Assembly (NCBI GenBank): GCA_963823845.1
Contig: CAWGND010000012.1
Span: forward strand, 124,001 to 188,000
Reading direction: 5' to 3'
Length of the DNA stretch: 64,000 bases
Origin: Alloacidobacterium sp963823845
Lineage (GTDB): Bacteria; Acidobacteriota; Terriglobia; Terriglobales; Acidobacteriaceae
Positions 1 through 8,788 of the stretch are shown piece by piece. The notes below the pieces were generated by a model that was not told the origin of the DNA, searched no databases, and was given only the letters and a program-made list of their open reading frames with translations. Position numbers and translations under genes: made by a program. The first letter of the stretch is position 1, and every line of letters starts with the position of its first letter.

Positions 1-1253
1 GGCGGTGTGCGCTTCGCCTGCTGCGCGCCATAACGTTCGACGAAATACTCGCCCTGGAAAGCCATGCGGTTCTGCACTGCAATGCCCCCGCCCAACGCTT
101 TCACACGCTCGATATTGCGATCGGTGATAGTTTCGCAGTGATCGAAGAACCAATGCAGGCCGTCGAACGGAATCTCCCGATTGACTTCTTCATAGACATT
201 CAATGCCCGCTCGATCGTCTCGTTGTATGTCGCATGCAGGCGAAATGGCCAGCGGTTCTCTACCAGGTGACTGATCACGGCCTTAGTTCGCTTTCCATCA
301 CGGGCGCCATATCGGGACGCGGGCACAAGGAAGTCTTCGAAGTCCGCGGCAGAGAAAACCAGCATTTCTCCTGCGCCGTTGACGCGATAGAAATCATCGC
401 CGTCCCCGGGCTTTGTGATTTTGGTCCAATTCTGGAAGTCCGCCAGTTCCTGTTTGGGCTTCTGCGTAAAGAGGTTGTAAGCCAGCCGAACGGAAAGTTC
501 CCCATTTCGGTGGAGTTCGTTCACAACGCCATAATCGTCGGGATAGTTCTGAAAGCCGCCGCCCGCATCAATGGCACTCGTGATTCCAAAGCGGTTTAGC
601 TCGCGGAAAAAGAGCCTTGAAGAATTAAGCTGATCTTCACGCGAAAGTTTCGGACCCTTGGCCAGGGTGGAGTAAAGAATATTCGCATTCGGCTTCGCAA
701 TGAGAAGACCAGTGGGATTGCCGTGCCGGTCCCGCTGAACTTCGCCGGCAGGAAAATCCGGCGCATCTTTCCCGTAGCCAACAGCACGCAAAGCTGCTCC
801 GTTCAACAAAGCACGGTCGTATAGGTGCAGAACGAAAACAGGAGTGTCCGGCGCTGCCTCGTTGATTTCGTCCATCGTCGGCATGCGCCGTTCGGCAAAT
901 TGAAACTCCGTCCATCCCCCAACGACGCGCACCCACTGCGGTGCGGGAGTTCGCGCAGCCTGCTCCTTGAGCATGCGCAGTGCGTCGGCGAGCGATGGCA
1001 CCCCGTCCCAGCGCAGCTCCATGTTGTAATTGAGGCCGCCGCGGATCGGATGCATGTGGGAATCGTTGAGTCCTGGAATAATGGTTCGCCCCTTTGCATC
1101 AATCACTTTGGTCGCAGGGCCGCGCAGCCGTAAGATATCTTGCTCTGTGCCCGTGGCGATGATCTTTCCGTCCGTAATCGCGAGAGCTTCAACAAATGAA
1201 GGAGTGGAATTCGTCGCGATCTTTGCATTGTGCAGGATAGTGTCCATTGCCAT
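1..1253 (-). CDS. amidohydrolase, YtcJ-like (partial, runs off left edge)
   Basis: The reverse strand is open from an ATG at 1253 to the window edge, about 417 codons. It reads as an N-terminal metal-dependent amidohydrolase of the YtcJ/amidohydrolase-3 type. The start has a short beta-sandwich lead (MAMDTILHNAKIAT, then IIPGLNDSHMHP), where HxH is the metal-binding pair. Near residue 390 comes HWFFDHCETI, and then the family-typical GGIAVQNRMAFQGEYFVERYG. An AGAGGA-like ribosome site lies just upstream of ATG 1253. Substrate unknown; the family hydrolyses amide or ester bonds in small molecules. The C-terminal end lies outside the window. It is 65 bp downstream of the isochorismatase-like gene on the same strand, so the two may be co-transcribed. 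Confidence 0.85.
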   Translation of the reverse strand, partial: MAMDTILHNAKIATNSTPSFVEALAITDGKIIATGTEQDILRLRGPATKVIDAKGRTIIPGLNDSHMHPIRGGLNYNMELRWDGVPSLADALRMLKEQAARTPAPQWVRVVGGWTEFQFAERRMPTMDEINEAAPDTPVFVLHLYDRALLNGAALRAVGYGKDAPDFPAGEVQRDRHGNPTGLLIAKPNANILYSTLAKGPKLSREDQLNSSRLFFRELNRFGITSAIDAGGGFQNYPDDYGVVNELHRNGELSVRLAYNLFTQKPKQELADFQNWTKITKPGDGDDFYRVNGAGEMLVFSAADFEDFLVPASRYGARDGKRTKAVISHLVENRWPFRLHATYNETIERALNVYEEVNREIPFDGLHWFFDHCETITDRNIERVKALGGGIAVQNRMAFQGEYFVERYGAQQAKRTP

Positions 1254-1318
1254 AAGATTTTCCTCTCACAGGACTGTGGTGCCAGAGGGCAGAGAAGACT
1301 CTTGCCCTCTGCGCGCTC

Positions 1319-2025
1319 CTACTTGGCCGCCAGTTCCGCGTTGACCGGCATCTCCCAATCGGGGAACGTCGACGGGCCTGCACCATGCACCATCGTATAG
1401 GCATACTCCACACCCATTCCGTAGGCACCTGCGTGGTTCTTCACGATGTCCATGACTGCCGGATACGTTTCGGTCCAGGCCCAGTCCCGTTGCCACTCCA
1501 ACATGACTTGTATCCAGGTGACTGGCTTCGCGCCTGCCTGCTCGACGCGCGCATCGCCGCTTCATGAATGCGCAGGTCCAGGTCGCCGCAGAGGTCCTCC
1601 ACCACGTAAACCTCGTAACCGTCTGCGATGGCCTGTATGGAGGGAAACGCCACACAGACTTCGGTCCAAAGCCCAGCCAGGACAATCTTCTTTCGTCCTG
1701 TCTTTTTCACAGCGGCCACAAAATTTGGATCGTCCCATGAATTCATGCTGGTACGTTCAATCGGTGTCTGTTCAGGAAACTGCGCTTTAAGCTGAGGCCA
1801 TATATTGCCGCTGAATTGCTTGGTCTCAACGGTGCTCAGAATGGTGGGAACACCAAAGAGTCTGGCGGCCTTCGAGAATCCGACGACGTTGTTGATCAGC
1901 GTCTGCCTGTCGATGCTGGTGACACCGAAAAGCATCTGCGGTTGGTGGTCAATCAGGGTGACGACACAATTGTCTGGAGTGAGCAACCCTTTCTCACTCC
2001 GCTTGGCAAGGCCGTTCTGAGCCAT
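1319..2025 (-). pseudogene. isochorismatase-family hydrolase, one frame break near the C-terminus
   Basis: Cysteine hydrolase of the isochorismatase superfamily (YcaC-like). The N-terminal frame starts at 2025 (MAQNGLAKRSEKGLLTPDN) and carries the Asp region VTLIDHQPQM, a central Lys (KKIVLAGLWTEVCVAF) and the catalytic Cys in WTEVCVAF. Near 1545-1553 the frame shifts. The continuation in the next frame (WAWTETYPAVMDIV ... PVNAELAAK, stop at 1319) is a normal family C-terminus, so one base appears missing. The active-site residues precede the break. Divergent from an HxlR regulator about 120 bp away, a common regulator/target layout. Either a recent null allele or an assembly indel; the sequence alone cannot decide. 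Confidence 0.8.
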
Positions 2026-2147
2026 GACTTTTCTCTCCTCTTAGAGGTGAATGGATTATGTTAGACGTTTCCGCCTTCAACACATCCGAAAGGTGGTTAC
2101 GCCGCTGCTAAACGTGTTGTCGTGTTGAAGAAATTTCGCTTTCTTCG

Positions 2148-2546
2148 ATGTATGATCGAAATCACTTTGTACTACGAAGGGGATACCAGGAACCAAATGG
2201 ATACCTGGTCACCAAAATTGAAATGAGCGCTAAACGTATTGTCAGCAAGTGTCCGATCGAGGAATTGCTCGTCCTGATTGGCGGCCGCTGGAAGCCAGTT
2301 ATTCTCTGGTGGCTTATGAGCACCGAAAAACCGTTCCGGTTCAAACTCCTCCGGCAAAGCATGCCTCGAATCTCGCAGAAGATATTGACGCAGCAGTTGC
2401 GAGAACTTGAGCGGGACGGACTTGTCAAAAGAGAGATGTTCTCCGAAATGCCTGTGCGTGTTGAATACTCGCTGACCGCGTTCGGACGAAAGCTCCGGCC
2501 TGTTCTGCAGGAACTCGATTCCTGGGCTCGGAAGTATCTGCTTTAG
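2148..2546 (+). CDS. HxlR-family winged-helix transcriptional regulator
   Basis: Small winged-helix DNA-binding protein of the HxlR family (MarR-like fold). Diagnostic features are the N-terminal Cys-Pro (SKCPIEELLVLIGGRWKP), the recognition-helix stretch SMPRISQKILTQQLRELERDGLV and the wing (MPVRVEYSLTAFGRKL). Two starts fit: ATG 2148 (132 aa) or ATG 2223 (107 aa, MSAKRIVSKCP). The shorter form is closer to family length and neither has a clear ribosome site. HxlR proteins often use the N-terminal Cys to sense electrophiles or oxidants. It is divergent from the isochorismatase-like hydrolase, so probably controls that gene and itself (inference). Confidence 0.85.
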   Translation: MYDRNHFVLRRGYQEPNGYLVTKIEMSAKRIVSKCPIEELLVLIGGRWKPVILWWLMSTEKPFRFKLLRQSMPRISQKILTQQLRELERDGLVKREMFSEMPVRVEYSLTAFGRKLRPVLQELDSWARKYLL

Positions 2547-3045
2547 GTAAAAGGTTGCTGCCTCGGAAAATTCAGCCCCATGAGCGGTCGTATGCATACA
2601 GCGTTGAGGATCGAGCGAACGTAACGATGGCTGCATGTTGGAACGCTGCTGATTTGGCGAGGTCCACGCCACTTGCTCGCGGTTGTACTGCTCGGTGCAA
2701 TGCGTCGCCTTGCGTGTTGTTATCGCGGACTCCTGCACAAGGGCAGTTTGGAGAGACCACCACGTACAGCCCACCTTCCCCACGAGGAGAAGTTGAACAA
2801 CATTTATGATCCCAATTAGGCCAAGGAGAACAGACATCTCGTTTCCCCTTTTCTGGAGGCTTGCAGGTTCCAACAATGCCGCCCTTACTTTTAGTCGACG
2901 CAAATACAACGATGCTATGTGTCTTCTATACGGCCAGACATCACCAGTTAGGAGGTTTTTTACCTACCCCTATAAGTGGGCACAGGAAATACCACTATTG
3001 CGTGATGAGGGTTGGTTCTGATTCCGCCTCTGGCGGGAGCAGCGA
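2547..3045 (+). other. intergenic stretch, no gene seen
   Basis: Reading frames here are short and mutually overlapping on both strands, with no recognisable protein or start signal. It separates the HxlR gene from the isochorismatase relic. It may be decayed sequence left over from an ancient duplication of the neighbouring locus. Confidence 0.5.
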
Positions 3046-3180
3046 AGTTTGTCGGTCGAAATTCAATGTTCCAAAAAGCATCTGTGGTTGATGATCAATC
3101 AACGCAGTACCAGAATTATCAGGTGTAAGAAGTCCCTTCTCGTTAAGCTTGGGATGATTTCCGTTTTATGAATAACTCAT
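3046..3180 (-). pseudogene. N-terminal relic of a second isochorismatase-like hydrolase
   Basis: Read on the reverse strand, this stretch gives LNEKGLLTPDN, then LIDHQPQMLFG and FDRQT. This closely matches the N-terminus of the hydrolase at 1319-2025 (SEKGLLTPDN, LIDHQPQMLFG, IDRQT). A good ribosome site (GAAGGAG) and an ATG at 3180 precede it, but a TAA follows after four codons and all homology stops after about 40 residues. It is a truncated, non-functional paralogue copy, clearly older in decay than the single frame break in the first copy. Confidence 0.75.
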
Positions 3181-4068
3181 TCATTTCTCCTTCTCGTACT
3201 GGCGATACCAGCAGTCCTAAGTTGATCGCGAGGATCGCGATCCAAAGCGAGACTTTGCGGAGTGTTTGGTCGGGCAACGTTTCTTCGCAGCCATGCTGCG
3301 CGGTGGTTTTCGAATCCAACGTGCCCGAAAATTTACTCTGCACCTTCGCTCACGAACATTGCACTTGCACGAGGAGGGCCAAAATGGAACCGTCGTTCTC
3401 AACGCGCAACCCTCGCGAGATACGTGGGTATGAAGCTGTAGATCGCCGTGAGTCGAGCTTCAAGAAGTGTCGTGTCATATGTCGTGTCATGAAAATGACG
3501 CCCGACACCAGACACCTTGGGTCTGTTTCACAATAAGCAATCAACAATACGTTCAGGTGCACCGCAGCTGATGGCAAGTAATACTGATTTCGATTTCAAT
3601 CGAACGTGATGGCAGATGAATTTGGGTGGGAATGGGCTCGCAGGTGCTAACCGGCTAGCAGATTAGTTACACGGCGACGAGGCCATGAACAATAATGAAC
3701 CGCCAGCGTGAAGTTCGTGTGGAAAGACTGACAAGCAATCCATGGTTTCGATGAAGCCTATATTTCCTGACGTCGCTAGCGACTTCTTGGGCATAGCGTT
3801 TTGTATCTGCTAAAAGAGCGTAGGGCAAGGTGGCTGACGCAACTTCCGGCCACTTCGCCGATCCCCGTCGTACCCTCCGCTTCGCCGCTCCGGGCCGCCC
3901 CTTCGGGCGAGCGCCGACTGCGCGCCAAAGTCACAAAACAACTTTGTCACTGGCCGCGCCTGCCACTCGGAACTACGCCGGGTTCCGGTCGTCGTTCTGT
4001 CCTGGCTGTCCGTTCAGTCATTTTTGTCTCGCTGCGCTGGAGCGGGATGACCCCCACAAGAGCGCTTA
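3181..4068 (+). other. 888-bp intergenic stretch, no gene recognised
   Basis: No reading frame on either strand looks like a protein. The right third (about 3830-4070) is C-rich and becomes dense in short GC words (CGCTTCGCCGCTCC, CTTCGGGCGAGCG), typical of structured intergenic repeats, but no repeat partner was identified inside this window. Confidence 0.4.
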
Positions 4069-4646
4069 TCAAGGACGGGAGCCCTGTAAGAGAATATCGA
4101 CAAATTTCCGCGCCTTTGCGGGCCAGTCGTCCGCACTGCCGGCGGTGGAGAGGCCGTAGATGGCACGCATCAAGTCTATGGGATCGACGTCCGGGCGGAG
4201 ATCGCCGCTCGCTATAGCGTGGCTGGCGAGCGCGTGGGCAGCTTCTTCCATCACCTGCGTGGTCTGCTGAAACACCCGCGAAGGGCCGCCGGCCATTGCG
4301 TTTAATGCCGGCGCGATGATCTTTTTCGCGGCGATGTAGTCAATGAAGACCAATAGCCATGCTCGCAGGGCTTCGATGGGGGGAGTTCGGCGGATAATTC
4401 TTTCTGCGCTGCCGCCAGCTTCTCGACTTCGGTGATGTAGACCGTCGCCAGTAAGTCGTCGCGTGTCGCGAAGTGGCGGTAGAGCGTACCGGGTCCGATC
4501 TTCGCACGCCTCGCGATCTCGCCCATGCTGGCATCGGCGCCGCGACGGGTGAAGACTTGCTTCGCGACTTCCAGGATGCGCTCGCGATTGCGCTGGGCGT
4601 CCGAGCGAGGCTTGCGGGCGGATTTTGGAGTGGCTGGCTGTTTCAT
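4069..4646 (-). pseudogene. TetR/AcrR-family repressor, one frame break in a 6-bp C run
   Basis: The N-terminal frame from ATG 4646 holds a canonical TetR helix-turn-helix (residues about 20-65: RERILEVAKQVFTRRG, then MGEIARRAKIGPGTLYRHFATRDDLL). The C-terminal ligand domain continues in another frame (LVFIDYIAAKKIIAPALNAM to KFVDILLQGSRP, stop at 4069). The switch falls at a run of six G on the + strand (4378-4383). Adding one base restores EALRAWLLVFIDYIAAKK. The DNA-binding domain would still be made, without a complete ligand/dimer domain. Divergent from the SDR stub at 4760, a standard TetR/SDR pairing. A homopolymer slip, whether biological or from sequencing, is the simplest cause. Confidence 0.85.
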
Positions 4647-4659
4647 AGAATTTTCTGAA

Positions 4660-4699
4660 ACCGGAGTACCCCTCCGGTAATCCTATCGAATAACGGAGG
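4660..4699. promoter_or_regulatory. inverted-repeat operator candidate between TetR and SDR stub
   Basis: ACCGGAG at 4660-4666 and CTCCGGT at 4672-4678 form a perfect 7-bp inverted repeat with a 5-bp spacer. A third related half-site (TAACGGAGG, 4691-4699) pairs with CCTCCGGTAA at 4671-4680. The position, in the divergent promoter region just upstream of the TetR start, fits an autoregulatory TetR operator (inference). Confidence 0.45.
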
Positions 4700-4759
4700 C
4701 CGATTCCGTTTTATTCCGGGACGATGCCAGTGTCAAAGAGTTTGACAGGAGAGTGCGGC

Positions 4760-4834
4760 ATGGCGACACAGTTTGGAGCGAAGTTAACCCCGGAAGATGT
4801 CCTTGCGGGCATCGAACTGAAGGGCAAACGAATT
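4760..4834 (+). pseudogene. short-chain dehydrogenase stub (first ~25 codons only)
   Basis: ATG 4760 follows an AGGAG ribosome site and encodes MATQFGAKLTPEDVLAGIEL then KGKRI. This is recognised from memory as the N-terminal lead of SDR oxidoreductases usually found beside TetR repressors, just before their glycine-rich nucleotide-binding loop. Homology ends at residue 25 and the downstream sequence belongs to an unrelated protein, so the rest was removed by a deletion. No enzyme can be made. Confidence 0.5.
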
Positions 4835-5121
4835 CGATTCTTGCCTTACGGCAGACTCAATGGCTACTGTTCCTCAGGGCGGAGCAGAATGCCGTTCCAC
4901 TTCCACTCCTGGTGATCGTGGTCTCGTGGCTGGCCGCCATCTTTGCTAGCTTCGGTCTTTTTGCCCCGACCAACGCTACCGTAGTCGTAACGTTGGCCTT
5001 AGGCGCGATGGCAGTTTCCTCTGCAATCTTACTCATTCTGGAGATGTATACGCCATTCAGCGGAGTACTGAGAATATCACCGGCTCCAATTCTCGACGCA
5101 TTGAGCCAGATGGGAAGTTGA
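4835..5121 (+). pseudogene. C-terminal fragment of a DUF4239 (bestrophin-like) membrane protein
   Basis: In the frame ending at the stop at 5121, about 85 residues resemble the C-terminus of DUF4239 proteins. They include WLLFLRAEQNAVPLPLLV, a membrane helix ending FASFGLFAPTNATVVV, a second helix with ILLILEMYTPFSG, and ISPAPILDALSQMG. No start or N-terminal half exists: the fragment abuts the SDR stub in a different frame. It is the right-hand side of a deletion or rearrangement junction near 4835. Confidence 0.6.
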
Positions 5122-5266
5122 AATATTTGATGCAAATCGCAAAAACTAAGTCCGGTACGGCCCTGGCGTATGTAGTGGCACGGAAGTAATAAGAGAATCA
5201 GCTCGCCAGCAGATCCCAACCGACGTTCTATAGCTGTCAAATCATCAATCTGCGCAGAGGTTTTTA

Positions 5267-6078
5267 GTGGCACACGCCTTGTCCAGTACGAGCCGGTTGG
5301 TAGACCGAAAGGGAGTTCGCCCATCTGTAGCCGGTGCTGAAATCATGAGAGCGGGATTGCCAACCGACGAGTCATTCGGCGTCAATCCGTGGATCATGTC
5401 GGCTGTGCGCCGCTTCCTGGATATCACGGTTGCTGCGTTTGCCCTGCTCATTTTGCTTCCGGCAATGTTGCTGATCATGCTTCTTGTACGTGTGAGCTCC
5501 CGTGGCCCCGTATTTTTTCGACAGCGCCGCACAGGCCGAGACCGGGAAGAATTTACGCTCTATAAATTCCGCTCCATGCGCTTGGCAAATACTTCGGGAC
5601 CCGCGATTACCGTCAGTGGCGACTCACGGATCACACCGATTGGCGTATTTCTGCGCCGCTACAAGCTCGATGAGCTACCGCAGTTCTGGAACGTGCTGAA
5701 GGGCAATATGAGCTAGTTGGACCGCGTCCCAAATTGTCGCGTCACGAAGGGCTGGACCTGCCGTATCGTCCCGGCATCACCGGAACGGCGACGCTGGTAT
5801 TTCGCAATAAAGAGAAGATCCTTTCCGAGATTCCTTACGATGAGCTCGATGCGTTTTACGAGAGCTGCGTTAAACCCAGAAAAGCCCAGCTCGACCTGGA
5901 ATACATGCGCTCTGCCACGTTCTGGACTGACCTGAAGCTGCTTTGGGGCACTGCGACCTCCTGCTTATTCGAGTCAGACAATCTGTCTTTAGAAACGGAG
6001 AAATTGACCCGATTTGCCGCGGCGTGGCCTGATCCCCCCGTGAACTATTTAGGCGACCGTACCCGTGATTCGACCTGA
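5267..6078 (+). pseudogene. bacterial sugar transferase (EPS initiating glycosyl-1-P transferase), one frame break
   Basis: Polyprenyl-phosphate hexose-1-phosphate transferase family (PF02397-like), which starts exopolysaccharide or O-antigen repeat units at the inner membrane. The first frame has one N-terminal membrane helix (residues about 48-72) followed by the signature GPVFFRQRRTGRDREEF, LYKFRSMR and LDELPQFWNVLKGNMS. It ends at a TAG at 5714-5716. One missing base there would restore the family continuation LVGPRPKL, then GITGTATLVFRNKEKIL and a C-terminal tail to 6078. Starts at GTG 5267, ATG 5345 or ATG 5396 are all possible. The invariant LVGPRP motif is separated from the front half, so the enzyme is presumed inactive if the break is real. 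Confidence 0.8.
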
Positions 6079-6656
6079 AGTCTAAGGAGAAGTTCATGCT
6101 TGATGGTTTATTGGGTCCAAAAGGCAAGAACCGCCCAGTGAATCAGGTCGCTTCTAAATCGTAGTCAATATACCCCGAAGCCTTCAGCCTACATGAAAGA
6201 AGGAAGCGCCCGATCGACTGTACAGTCTCCACTATTTTCGCCAGCGTTCCATAACAAATTTTCGCAATATCGGCTCGATTGACGTTTGCTTTCAAAAAGT
6301 GGGCCAATAGCGAGAGATCCGTTGTGAAAATTTGAAGATTGGCGAAACGGCGGAGAACGGACTACTAGTTAATTTTCTCAGGCCGCCTATATCTTTTACC
6401 AGTTTCTGAACAAGCGAAACGACGCATAGGCTCGCTTGGTAGGTCTAGGTCTTCACAGCAGACGCATCCGCGCTCGACGCGAGTGAACCGCTCACAGAGG
6501 GAAGGAAGGTTTTGATACGCCCAAACATAAGGATTCGGATACCCAAACCATAAGGAGAGTCAACGACTAGGCGGCTGGAGTAACTCGACGCCGTAAATGC
6601 AAATGACGCGCCGCCAGTTTCATGACTGGCAACGCTTATTCGAAAGGACGACGATC
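6079..6656 (+). other. intergenic stretch with one unrecognised open frame
   Basis: No recognised gene. On the reverse strand a stop-free frame (6143-6361, about 72 residues, including LSLLAHFLKANVNRADIAK) has protein-like composition but no ATG start or ribosome site and no family match that I know. It could be a relic. The base composition is more AT-rich than the neighbouring genes. Confidence 0.35.
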
Positions 6657-7166
6657 ATGAAAATGAAATTCGCATTATGCGCAATGCTGCTATCAATTGC
6701 ATCCACGATTGCTTTCGGGCAACAGGTTTCAGTCAACTACGACCACAGCCAGAGCTTCGCGCAGTATCACACGTACGCCTTTGAAAACAACGACCCGAAT
6801 CAAATTGCCAACTCCATCCTCGCACAGTCAGCAGTGAGCGATGTCAATACCGCTCTTCAGGGCAAAGGCCTGAGCAAGGTTGAACTGTCTGCCAATCCCG
6901 ACCTGATCCTGCTCGTGAGCGGAGGGCTCAAACAGCAGACCTCCTATAGTGCCTGGGGTATGCGGGGCCTTGGCGGCGGCATGGGCGGAATCACCCCCGA
7001 GCAAAATGTCGAGGGAACAATGATCGTCAGCCTCTATGACGCGAAGCAGAAGACGCTGATCTGGCGCGGGATAGGTCAGAATACATTGAGCAACAACGGC
7101 AACAAAAACCAGCAAACGGTGGAAAAAGCCGTCCAGAAGATGTTTAAGCAGTGGCCAAACTCCTAA
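6657..7166 (+). CDS. DUF4136-type exported protein
   Basis: The 169-residue product begins with a Sec signal peptide (MKMKFALCAMLLSIASTIAFG, cleavage likely before QQVSVNYDH). The mature part looks like the DUF4136 family: SFAQYHTYAFEN near the start, a Gly-rich insert (MRGLGGGMGGITPEQ), then GTMIVSLYDAKQKTLIWRG and VEKAVQKMFKQWP. These are small periplasmic or outer-membrane-associated proteins of unknown function. The start at 6657 is chosen over an upstream ATG (6597) because AAAGGACG lies 8 bp before it and the signal peptide starts there. It stands alone, flanked by relics. Confidence 0.8.
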   Translation: MKMKFALCAMLLSIASTIAFGQQVSVNYDHSQSFAQYHTYAFENNDPNQIANSILAQSAVSDVNTALQGKGLSKVELSANPDLILLVSGGLKQQTSYSAWGMRGLGGGMGGITPEQNVEGTMIVSLYDAKQKTLIWRGIGQNTLSNNGNKNQQTVEKAVQKMFKQWPNS

Positions 7167-7507
7167 GTGAGCGGTGGTTCTGTGTAGTTTTGGGGACAGG
7201 CGGGCGGGTGGCATAGTATCTCAACGACCCAAAGGACGCGGTCACCATCGCTGGGCAATTCGCTAGGATCCCAGGCGGCCCCAGTCACATTTCCAGCACG
7301 CTCGTGAACGGCATTAGCAAGCACCTTACGTCGCGACGCAGAACTCGAATTACCAGCAGCCGTAAGACCTCGGGGGCTCGCTCAGGGGAATGAGGAATTC
7401 CTACGTTGTGACGGCGGGCAGTCGAGCAGATCAACATTTGAACTCAAACGGATCGTTCCGACCACATGGTGGGCGGTTAAAGAAGGAGATCGCGTAATCC
7501 CGCCATT
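7167..7507 (+). other. intergenic stretch, no gene seen
   Basis: No convincing reading frame. The last bases (about 7485-7507) are in frame with the catalase-like relic that follows (RSRNPAIVRF), preceded by an in-frame stop, so the relic has no natural start here. Confidence 0.45.
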
Positions 7508-7762
7508 GTGCGGTTTGGGAACGCGGATCTAAGCAAAAACTCTGATTTCAAGGCCGATGTCCGATCATTGTCTTTCTCGGTCGACCTGACTCGCGCCAGC
7601 ACGATTATTCCTGGCGCGAACGTTAGCCGCCAGGATTTCTCGATGCAAAATGCAACGACGCTGCCCATCAACGACTCGCCGGCATTTCTGGCCATCATGA
7701 AGTTGCTTACGGCCTCGAACCCGACCGCTGGCTTGTTGTCCCTGTCGTTCAAGGACAAGTTA
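7508..7762 (+). pseudogene. catalase-like internal fragment
   Basis: About 85 residues (VRFGNADLS, KADVRSLSFSVDL, RQDFSMQNATTLPINDSPAF, KLLTASNPTAGL) follow the pattern of the haem-catalase core. In that core an arginine/asparagine-rich strand is followed by the NNxPxFxxxD-like segment. The upstream haem-binding His region and the downstream proximal Tyr region are absent. It is joined in frame to a regulator fragment at about 7763. The assignment rests on motif memory rather than alignment. Confidence 0.45.
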
Positions 7763-8246
7763 AGGCGAAAAAGTCCCTATTCTCTGGTTCCTCCCGGTGA
7801 AATATGCGGTGGAGCAGCATTCTTGTCCAAGCCTGTTGAGTACCTCGCGAGTACGGAAGCTGTGATCAATAGCACCGTGCTGGTCTGGGACCGCACCACA
7901 ATCCGATTTCTTAGCACTCAATATCCAAGATTGGTCGAGAACGCGCTGTTAATAGCCTACGACTATTTCGTCGTATATCGGTCTCTCCACATTTCCGCGA
8001 CCTGTCAAAATGCCCGTCAACGGCTCGCGCAGGTGCTCGGGAACCTCGCCCACGGTATGGGTCAGAGGAGTTCGGAAGGAATCGAGGCTCAATATCAGGA
8101 ATGAGGAGTTGGCCCATGAGGCGAACATCACGATATTTACAGCAAGCCGCTTCTTGAGCGAGTGGCAGCGTAAGGGCATTCTGACAAAAAGCCGTGGTAA
8201 GGTTGTGCTCCGTTCGCCCGAAACCCTGATGTTGAGCGAAGCCTAA
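7763..8246 (+). pseudogene. Crp/Fnr-family regulator, N-terminus lost and one frame break
   Basis: The sequence carries the later part of a cyclic-nucleotide-like sensor domain (GEICGGAAFLSKPVEYLAST) and the long dimer helix. It continues with RQRLAQVLGNLAHGMGQ and a C-terminal winged helix (ANITIFTASRFLSEWQRKGI, SRGKVVLRSPE). The frame breaks at about 8086, where one extra G separates SSEGIE from LNIRNEELAHEAN. The first ~70 residues are missing and replaced by the catalase-like fragment, in the same frame. It cannot be a normal regulator; at most the helix-turn-helix portion could be translated separately. Confidence 0.75.
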
Positions 8247-8404
8247 TCTGCCACTCCTGCTCTCGTTACCGTTGGCAGTCTGCTTCATTGTTGATCTTGA
8301 GCAACGATTGAATCGACGTTACGTGTCATCCTTAAAGGTAAGCAGTTCAGCCCCGCCAAGCTATGGCCGTAGGTGAACTTTTGCCTGAAGGAGGCCTTTC
8401 GCAA

Positions 8405-8788
8405 ATGGCGACCGTTCGTATTTTTATCGTGGATGATTATGAGCCCTGGCGGCGTGCCGTATGCTCAATCCTCCAACAATGCGAAGATTTGGATGTTATA
8501 TGCGAAGGCTCGGACGGCTTAGAGGCAGTTCAGAAAAGTGCGGCATTGCAACCTGACTTGGTTTTGCTGGATATCGGGCTTCCGAAGCTCAATGGCCTGG
8601 AGGCTGCTTGCCACATCCGAATGGTTTCACCAGGATCGAAGATCCTCTTCTTGACGATGTACGACAGTCCGGAACTGCTGCAGGAAGCCCTAAGAAGTGG
8701 CGCGTTGGGTTGCGTTGTCAAATCAGATGCCTCGCGCAAACTTTTGCCTGCTGTAAGGGCTGTCATGCGTAATCAGCGGCTCGTCTAG
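8405..8788 (+). CDS. stand-alone response-regulator receiver protein
   Basis: A 127-residue CheY-like receiver of NarL type with no output domain. The acidic pair is D10/D11 (FIVDDYEPW), the phospho-acceptor D56 (LVLLDIGLP), the switch T84 (FLTMYD) and the Lys K106 (CVVKSD). An AAGGAGG ribosome site lies about 9 bp before ATG 8405, so this is preferred to the upstream start at 8363. The stop codon TAG (8786-8788) lies within the CTAG target duplication of the adjoining IS element. The same stop would exist without the insertion, so the protein appears unaltered. No partner kinase is adjacent. Confidence 0.85.
   Translation: MATVRIFIVDDYEPWRRAVCSILQQCEDLDVICEGSDGLEAVQKSAALQPDLVLLDIGLPKLNGLEAACHIRMVSPGSKILFLTMYDSPELLQEALRSGALGCVVKSDASRKLLPAVRAVMRNQRLV

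Noticed and set aside
2172..2909. 245-codon reverse frame over the HxlR gene
   Set aside because: No start signal or motif; overlaps the well-supported regulator.
4378..4383. Programmed frameshifting or phase variation at the six-C run in TetR
   Set aside because: A single six-base run is short for phase variation, no downstream stimulator is seen, and similar breaks occur at non-repetitive sites nearby.
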